Source: Arachis hypogaea (taxonomy: Eukaryota; Streptophyta; Magnoliopsida; Fabales; Fabaceae). From it: a DNA stretch of 64,000 nucleotides. Position numbers and translations under genes: made by a program. The notes below the pieces were generated by a model that searched no databases, was not told the DNA's origin, and was given only the letters and a program-made list of their open reading frames with translations. Shown here in pieces: positions 57,191 through 64,000 of the stretch; the stretch's first letter is position 1; the number at the start of each line of letters is the position of its first letter. The stretch lies in the NCBI RefSeq assembly GCF_003086295.3, contig NC_092054.1:36548393-36612392 (forward strand), given 5' to 3'.

Positions 57191-58245
57191 ATGGCGACTC
57201 GTGGACACAGTCGCGGCTGAGGGAGAGTCAGAACAAGTAATACAAACCTGGAATGACGACGATTAACCCGATAAAATTCATGGATGCTCTGGAAAACATG
57301 GCTGCGGCCATGCAGGCGACAATTAAGGTGCTAAGAAATAAGATGAATAATGGTAATGGCGGTAATGGTGAAGATGGGCTGATGATGTTCGCCACTTTCC
57401 TGAAGTGCATCCCCCAACATTTAGAGGGACTACGAATCCCACTGAGGTCGACAATTGGTTTCAGGCAATGGAGAGGGCTTTACAAGCACATCAGGTTTTT
57501 GAAGATCAATATGTGGAGTTCCCAACTTACCGGTTAATGGGTGAAGCTCAATACTGGTGGGAAAGAACGCAACATATTCTACAACCAGACAATGTTGTGA
57601 TATCCTGGGATGTGTTTCTGAGTGAATTTATAGAAAATACCAATTCGGTCAGAACAGCTAAGGAACTTGAATCACTCCAATTGAAGCAGGGTCAAATGTC
57701 TGTAGCTGAGTATACAAATAAGTTTGAAGAATTGTGTCGATTTTCCAAAATTTGCCAAGGCGCTCCGGGAGACTTTGAAGAATGAAAATGTATTAAATAC
57801 AAGGGAGGACTCCGGAGTGACATTTTGAACTCAGTTGGGCCAATAGAGATTAGGATTTTCTCAAAACTGCTGAATAAGAGCCGAGTCGCTGAAGAATCTG
57901 TGAGGAAGGCAGCAATTGAGAAAGAGAGTCACATAGTACCTTTTTAGAGGAATCAAGGGAGAAACTGTGCACCAAGAGGTAGGGCCTTTAAGCGTGGAGG
58001 ATATGTCCCACAACAAAAATAGAACCAGAACAACCTTCGGAGGTTCAATGCTAATAATCATCAAGGAAAAAGGTTTGGAAAGCAGCCATAGAACGAGATG
58101 ACTTACCCGAGGTGCGGGAATTACCATCCAGGAACTTCGTGCCGAGCTGGAGTGGGTGTGTGTTATTTTTGTGGTGGAGCTGGACATATGTCTTGGACTT
58201 GCCCTGAAAAGAAAAAGTATGATGTCGGGAGAGCTCCGCAATAAG
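57191..58245 (+). pseudogene. Element F gag (chromovirus type), broken
   Basis: The probable start ATG 57191 reads MATRGHSRG and then TGA (57218-57220) where CGA is likely ancestral. From 57253 the frame is open, shifts near 57395-57405, and continues with HPPTFRGTTNPTEVDNWFQA, a hallmark of Tekay/Del gag. Two Cys/His boxes lie at about 58100-58205; the second, CYFCGGAGHMSWTC, is a canonical CCHC knuckle. Several further stops occur. Confidence 0.8.
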
Positions 58246-59508
58246 GAAGGGTGTTCACTATGTTTACTGATGGCGCAAAGAGATCCGACACACTGATCCA
58301 AGATAATTGCGAAATGGCTAGTAAAACTTTAATTGCATTATTTGATACTGGAGCATCACACTCATTTATAGCATTTGAGAATGCTAGTGAGCTAGGGTTG
58401 AAAATAGTTATGTTGGCCTACGACTTAGAAGTGCATACTGCTACCTCTGAAGCTATTGTGACTAGGCTAGGCTGTTAGCGAATTCCGTTCCGAATTAAAC
58501 AACGTGATTTTGTCCATGATTTAATTTGTTTGCTTATGACTGGTCTCGATCTCATCTTGGGATTGGATTGGTTATCAAAGAATCGCGTTCTGCTTGATTG
58601 TTCTAAACGATCGTTGCAATTCATGCCGGAAGGGTCAAAAGGACTGGTGGTGGCAAAGGGATACTATTTGAACTTTATTGTGGTGAGCTATGGTGGAAGT
58701 GAATGTCATGGTATTATGTTGTTAGCCGCAAATGTATCAGGTGAGGAGCAAAGTTTGAGTCAGATTCCAGTTGTAAATGAATTTCCAGAAGTATTTTCGA
58801 AAGATATTCCTGAATTCCCTCCTTCTCGAGAAATAGAGTTCGCGATGGAGTTGGTGCCTGGGGCGGGGCCAATCTTGATTGCACCCTATCGAATGTCGTT
58901 GTTGGCGCTGGCTAAGCTTAAGGCTCAAATGGAGGAATTGATGGGTAAAAACTTCACTCGTCCAAGTGTTTCTCCGTGGGGAACACCAATGTTACTAGTG
59001 AATAAAAAGGATGGGAGTATGCGTTTGTGCGTAGATTACCGGCAATTGAACAAAGTCACTATGAAAAATAAATATCCATTACCAAGAATCGATGATCTAA
59101 TGGACCAATTGCAGGGAGCTAGAGTATTTTTTAAGATTGAATTGAGGTCTGGTTATCACTAGATAAGAGTAAGAAACAAAGATAGAAAACTATTTTTAGA
59201 ACCCGCTACGGCCACTATAAGTACACGATAATGTCATTTGGGTTAACCAATGCCCCGGCGGTGTTTATGGACTACATGAATCGGATCTTCTGTCTTTTCT
59301 TGGACAAATTTGTCATCGCCTTCATTGATGACATCCTAATTTATTCCAGAACCGAAGAAGAACATGCGAAAGCAAATTCTAAAGGAAAGAAAAGTGTACG
59401 CTAAACTCCCTAAATGCAAATTCTGGAAGAATGAGGTGAAATTTTCGGGACATGTGGTGAGTCAGCAAGGGATAGCTGTGGATCCTGCTAAGGTTGAGGC
59501 GGTAACAA
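58246..59508 (+). pseudogene. Element F protease and reverse transcriptase, truncated
   Basis: The protease active site ALFDTGASHSFIAF is intact (about 58336-58377). After a stop, 58530-59162 gives [20 protein letters not shown] and the reverse transcriptase fingers ([20 protein letters not shown]). Frameshifts follow. FIDDILIYS (about 59316) shows the catalytic Asp pair, and GHVVSQQGIAVDPAKVEAV is the last readable part. The sequence switches to LINE at about 59509; RNase H, integrase, chromodomain and 3' LTR are missing. Confidence 0.8.
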
Positions 59509-60485
59509 CAATCTATTTACTGCTAGTAGAAGATCCAAGATGATCGTGTCTCCTCCTTATTGACACAAGTGCAGTGGTATCGAGGAGACAATACTCCATG
59601 CTTTAAGGGACTATCCAGGAGTAGCGATGCTATGGACCGAAATCGTCCAACCAAGCGTTATAGCTTCTTTCGTTACCACCTCCCTGCAAAGCTGGCTACA
59701 ATTCTATTTAAATCAGGAATTGGGGAATAATTAGCAGCTTGAATGGAAATATGTGCTCATGGTGGCTTGTTGGTGGTTATGGAGATGGCGAAACCAGGAG
59801 GTTCACAACCCCTCATTCAAAAGTCTGACAAATTCGGTATCAATTGTGAAGGAATGTGTTGCGAATTACAAAAGGACTTTTGAAAAAAGATACCTATTTG
59901 CTAACCTGGTGAAGATAAGGACGAGAAGCACTAGATGAAAAAAATCTTCCATTAGGTTGGGTAAAACTTAATACTAATAGTGTAGTACATGATGGAAGCA
60001 GGAAATCTGGATGTGATGGCTTGCTACGAACTTCAGAGGGAGAGTGGATTGGGGGATTCATGGCAGAAATGGAGTTTTGTACGCTAGCACAAGTAGAGAT
60101 GTGGGGGTGCTTCTTGGGCTAAGATTGGCGGCAGATCTGAGAATGAGAATGATACAAGTAGTTGAAGTTTATAATTACAGATAAAAGTGAAACAAGTTAC
60201 CATAGCACAGTGATCAAGGAGATTAGTACGTTAAGAAGAGACCTTGGGAGCTAGAATTCTTGTACACGAGCAGGGAAGCCAACATATGCGTCCGTTCGTT
60301 GGCTGGAGAAAGCGTGAAACGACAAAGTAGATTTATCTTTTTGGATTCACCATACGAAGAGCTAATTAAGTTATTGTTTATTGATAGACAAAGGGAGATT
60401 TTGATGTTTGATCCTCCTTTAACTTTTTGCTATGTTTTGTCTTTTTCTAGGCTAAGGTCCCTTAATTTTACCCCCAAAAAAAAGT
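59509..60485 (+). pseudogene. LINE (L1-type) 3' fragment: ORF2 C-terminus with RNase H and A-rich tail
   Basis: About 59575-59620 encodes EETILHALRDYPG, the zinc-binding segment at the end of plant LINE reverse transcriptases. Then LMVACWWLWRWRNQEVHNPS (59754 on) and an RNase H domain (about 59955-60470) with WVKLNTNSV, GSRKSGCDGLLRT and WIGGFMAEMEFCTLAQVEMW. It ends at FDPPL-like sequence and AAAAAAAA (60474-60483). Stops and frameshifts are frequent. It may be the other half of the fragment at 52760-53703. Confidence 0.75.
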
Positions 60486-60903
60486 AAAATTAATCTAATA
60501 AAAAATATAAGTAAAAATTTAATCATAATTTAATCAAAAATAAAAAAAGTCAAATTATAACACAATTTTTCACAATCTTCTTTTAAATTCTTATCATTAA
60601 TAAAATTAACTAACATAATATTTGTTCTCAAAATGTTACAAAAAAATAAAAAAATAACAATTAATTTTTAATTAACGAACAATTTTAAAATAATATTTAC
60701 AACACAAAAGTTAAAACAGAGTTTTATGATTGAAAGGAAGAACCATCTTTGTTTTCGAAAATAAGCTCTCTCACATAGCTTGTAGTATATATATGTGTGC
60801 AAAATAAATAATAAACAAAAAACAAAAAAGTTAAATAAATAAAGAAAATAATAAAAAATAAAAAAATGAAGGAAGTGTATTTAAAAGTCCAAATTTTTAA
60901 ATG

Positions 60904-60955
<52 letters not shown>

Positions 60956-60996
60956 CTCCATTACAATAATCAATATCATAAAGAAAAACAAAAATA
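60486..60996. other. AT-rich spacer with (AT)n tract
   Basis: No gene is seen. An (AT)n run lies at about 60907-60952. The rest is A-rich intergenic sequence. Confidence 0.6.
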
Positions 60997-61360
60997 GAGT
61001 GAATATTTATTTTAGTTAATGACTATTTGTTCGAAAAATAAAATATTTTTTTATCATTCTAAAATATTATATTAGGCTTCATTCATCAAAGTAATTTGTC
61101 AAATTATATTCTTTAATCAATTGCAAAACGATAATTGATTAATGTGTCATATATGAGTATTATGTAGAGATAATTTTCAAAAATTATTTTCACATGATAC
61201 TTAATATCTGACATGGTAGTAAGTTATTGTATTATAACTAGTTTAAAGGGGTAATTTGATTAATTATTTTTATGGATAGAAATTAATGTGATATTTTAGA
61301 ATGATTAAAGTAAACTTTAATTTTGAACAAATAGTTAGAGCCCGAAATGAATATTCACTC
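60997..61360. mobile_element. MITE with long terminal inverted repeats
   Basis: Starts GAGTGAATATTTATTTTAG and ends with its imperfect complement (CCCGAAATGAATATTCACTC). The inverted similarity extends inward over ACTATTTGTTCGAAA and beyond to TCATTCTAAAATAT. About 364 bp, AT-rich, no coding. The target duplication is unclear because both flanks are A-rich. It sits about 600 bp upstream of the kinesin start codon. Confidence 0.8.
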
Positions 61361-61977
61361 AAAAAAAATATAATAAAAAAAATCGAAAGAAAACCAAACT
61401 TTTTTTTAACAAAACTAGTATTTTTCTTTTCTCCTCTTTAACTTTCATTCATCCATTACGTTTTTGACTGTTTGTTTGATAAAAAAAATATTAATTCCTG
61501 AAAAAAAATGTATAATCAATTTAAATAAATAAATCACATTTATTAGCATAATTTTTGCAAAGAAAAAAATATAATATATAAATATAGGGTGTTTGGTTTT
61601 GTCACCCAGGAATGTATAAAGCGCCAGAGCGAATGGGCGAGAGGTTCGGAGCCAGCTTTTGGTCGTAACGATTTCATGTCAATATTAGTAAACAGTCAAA
61701 ACACGAACAAGAAAAAGAGAGAGAGACAGAGAGAGAGGTCAAACAATGACAACAAAGAAAGTGAGAGAAAACTAGAATTTCAAAGATCTTTCGTCTCTCT
61801 CTTTCACTTTCTTAAAAGATTTATTTTTAAACGTAGTTTCATGCAGAAGCAGAATCTCGTCCCGTAATAATCTAAACTGTTCATACGTAATTGTTCTTTC
61901 ACACTCCCAAGACTGAGGATTATTCTTTTAATCAAAGGCTTGGGACATATAATGTTGGTGATGGTTAAGGCATAGTG
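61361..61977 (+). promoter_or_regulatory. Promoter and 5' untranslated region of the kinesin gene
   Basis: A TATA-like word TATATAAATA is at 61576-61585. A GA-rich stretch (AAAAAGAGAGAGAGACAGAG, about 61705-61740), common in plant 5' leaders, and a CT-rich stretch (61785-61815) follow. The short ORF at 61589-61867 shows no conserved character and is taken as leader sequence. Confidence 0.45.
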
Positions 61978-64000
61978 ATGGCAGCATTTCCATTAAACGT
62001 TATCTCCATGGTTGAAAATGTTCTTCATAAGTATGACGAAAGATTAGACCAAAGATTAGACGAAAGATTAAGCGACACTCACTTCGCATCAAGGAAGGCC
62101 AAAGAAGCTTGTAATTCAACCATCATTTTCTAACTTTATTATTATTATTTGGCTCTACATTTCTTAAATGCATAATGTTGTGTTCCTGTTTGGCTATATT
62201 GAATATCAAGATTTTTGAAACATTTTTTGCCAACTAGGGATGACGAATGATTTGTTGAAAAAGTTGTATTCTTTTCAGACACAACTTTTTCGTCTCGAAG
62301 ACAAATTTTTTTTATTTCCTGTATTTCTTAAACTTTAACGGGTCTCCATTTTTCTTTCTTTGTCTTAGCAATAGAATACACAAGCTACTTGTTATGTTAG
62401 ACTCCAAAATTGGTCACAACAAAAATTTTATGAGATTTGATAGTCGTTACTCGTTAGAAAATAACAGAATTATACGAAAACAAGTTGTAACATAGAAAGT
62501 GTGTCTACTATTGCAGCCTTAAGAAGAAATGAAGCTGCCAAGTGGCTGCGAAATATGGTTGGAACGGTTGGTGGTAGGGACTTGCCGGCTGAGCCTTCCG
62601 AAGAAGATTTCATGGCTGCGTTGCGCAATGGGATCATCCTCTGCAGTGCTCTTAACAAAATCCAACCTGGTGCCGTACCCAAGGTATGTTTATTCTATTC
62701 TGTTTTCTATGCTCATCTGGTTTCACATTGTTCTTGTTGATTATCACGACTAACTGTTGGAGTTGAATTGGTTTATTAGGTGGTTGAAGCCCCCAGTGAT
62801 GCTGATGTTCTTCCTGATGGGAAAGCACTATCTGTGTATCAATACTTTGAAAATGTGAGGAACTTTCTTGTTGCTCTTGAGAGATTGGGGCTTCCCACTT
62901 TTGAAACTTCTGATTTGGAACAGGTGATTATTACTTTTTTTTATTATTATTATTAAAAAAGAAATGATACACGAAAGTATTTAACATTTAGTCAGTACTC
63001 CCAAAATTGCAAACACATACCAGAACAGAACCTTCTTTTATCCACACGTTATTTCTTTCCGGCATTGTTTTTAGAATGAAATCTCCATTCTGCTTTTAAC
63101 TTTTTTTGTATGTATGTACAGGGAGGGATATCTTCTAGGGTAGTAAATTGTATTCTAGCACTCAAGTCATACAATGAAGGGAAATTGATAACCAATGGTT
63201 TATGGAGATATGGTGGGAATGTAAGAGCTTCTAATCTTATTAAACCAGTTATGAGTAAGGACCCAGAACCACTCAAGGAGTCTTTCTCAAGTGCCAATAG
63301 TGATCCTAGCCACGAGCACTGCGAAGAGGTTAGACACCTTTCTGGTTTATAATCTTTTTGGGTTTTGCCATATGGTTTATATATAGTTATACAAAAATGC
63401 TTTTTGTGTACTAAAGTTAACCATTAAAATCAATCATCATGTATTTGTGTACAAATACATATGTTGTATAACTCATTTTCAATGTGTATTTTTTGTTTTG
63501 GGTTTGGTATCTGCAGGATCCCATGTCTTCCTTGAATACACTAGTTCATGAATTCTTTCGCGATAAGAAGCAAGAAGATATTCCCGCGGTAAGGTTTTTG
63601 CTTTGCATAAAACTAATTTAGTTATTTTTGTTTTTTGTATCTGGTGTACTTTTATTCCCTCATGTAACTAAAGGGGTAATGGCTTTTGCTATAATAACAG
63701 TTGATTGAGTCCTTTCTTGGCAAAGTCATGGAGGAGTTTCAAAATCGCATGCTAATCCAACAAGAAACGGTGTGTTTCACTTTGGATTTCAATTTACTAA
63801 GTGCAACATCATGCACTGCTCTAAAGATTCATACTTATGATCTTAACTGACTTTATCTTGAAACTTTAATCACAACAGAACAAAATAACTCAAGAATATA
63901 AGCCATCATCTGAAGCACATAATTCGGGTTTAAAGCCTGCTTCTGATGACGAAGAGGTAAACTTTAGATTCCACAATTTCAATTGCAATTTCTCCAGAAA
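61978..64000 (+). CDS. Kinesin-14 with N-terminal calponin-homology domain (KCH type), 5' part
   Basis: The first seven exons are 61978-62110, 62517-62683, 62780-62923, 63122-63328, 63517-63588, 63701-63769 and 63879-63956. All have GT-AG introns and together keep one frame of 290 codons; the gene runs off the window. Exon 1 (MAAFPLNVISMVEN) has three 12-bp repeats coding DERL-DQRL-DERL. The calponin-homology domain covers about residues 45-170: LRRNEAAKWLRNMVG, DLPAEPSEEDF, GIILCSALNKIQPGAVPKVV, NFLVALERLGLPTFETSDLE and VVNCILALKSYNEG. Plant KCH kinesins join an actin-binding CH domain to a C-terminal-type microtubule motor and work at actin-microtubule crossings; the motor part is not visible here. 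Residues 170-290 are polar, with a short helix LIESFLGKVMEEFQNRMLIQ. Start choice: the ATG at 61978 splices in phase to the CH exon. Confidence 0.88.

Noticed and set aside
61589..61867. ORF of 92 codons upstream of the kinesin start
   Set aside because: Built on a GA-rich leader; no splice in phase to the CH exons and no conserved motif.

Overview
The window is plant nuclear DNA and almost certainly legume. The long-terminal-repeat (LTR) families look like those that dominate the peanut (Arachis) genome; for example, one LTR begins TGATGAGCGGATAATTTATA. That family recognition is from memory and was not searched. No bacterial, organellar or rRNA/tRNA sequence was seen. About 61 kb is a pile of transposable elements and the last ~2.4 kb is the 5' end of a host gene.

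Layout. (1) 1-413 is the end of a FIDEL-like LTR on the + strand. (2) 414-3051, continuing at 50982-51487, is an old minus-strand LTR element (B) with no coding capacity. (3) Element C (3052-50981, minus strand, 5-bp target duplication GTCTC) sits in an LTR of B. C is non-autonomous and carries a decayed Pro/Tyr-rich and acidic ORF. (4) Three elements inserted into C: a 5.9-kb CACTA transposon (6780-12678, TSD TAA) filled with host gene fragments; a 10.6-kb non-autonomous gypsy element (13322-23930, minus strand) with gag-protease and a second ORF but no reverse transcriptase or integrase; and element D (26549-49829, plus strand), a Tat-type gypsy element with an extra RNase H and an antisense spliced ORF. 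(5) Element E (32071-44841, Athila-like, TSD AGGAC) interrupts the integrase end of D. (6) A 501-bp MITE (32871-33371, 9-bp TSD) interrupts the 5' LTR of E. LTR divergence falls with nesting depth, by approximate hand count: C about 6%, D about 5%, E about 2%.

Downstream, 51488-60485 is a second patchwork: an LTR fragment, a TRIM-like miniature element, a LINE split in two, and a Tekay/Del-like chromovirus with a 3.3-kb LTR and a truncated pol. An AT-rich spacer with a MITE (60997-61360) follows. The host gene starts at 61978: seven exons in frame encode the calponin-homology N-terminus of a plant kinesin-14, and the motor domain lies beyond the window.

The least expected signals are three. 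A covarying hairpin with an (A/G)GGA loop core stands beside the polypurine tract in several different LTR families, and in the Athila-like E and in C it is duplicated about 1.4 kb upstream together with the tract. The CACTA element has captured, all on one strand, pieces of a cupin gene (with its start codon), an unidentified four-exon gene, an AINTEGUMENTA/PLETHORA-type AP2 gene and ribosomal protein S14. CpG-rich palindromes of the form ACGCG-NN-CGCGT recur in unrelated elements. No defence system, CRISPR array or biosynthetic cluster is present.
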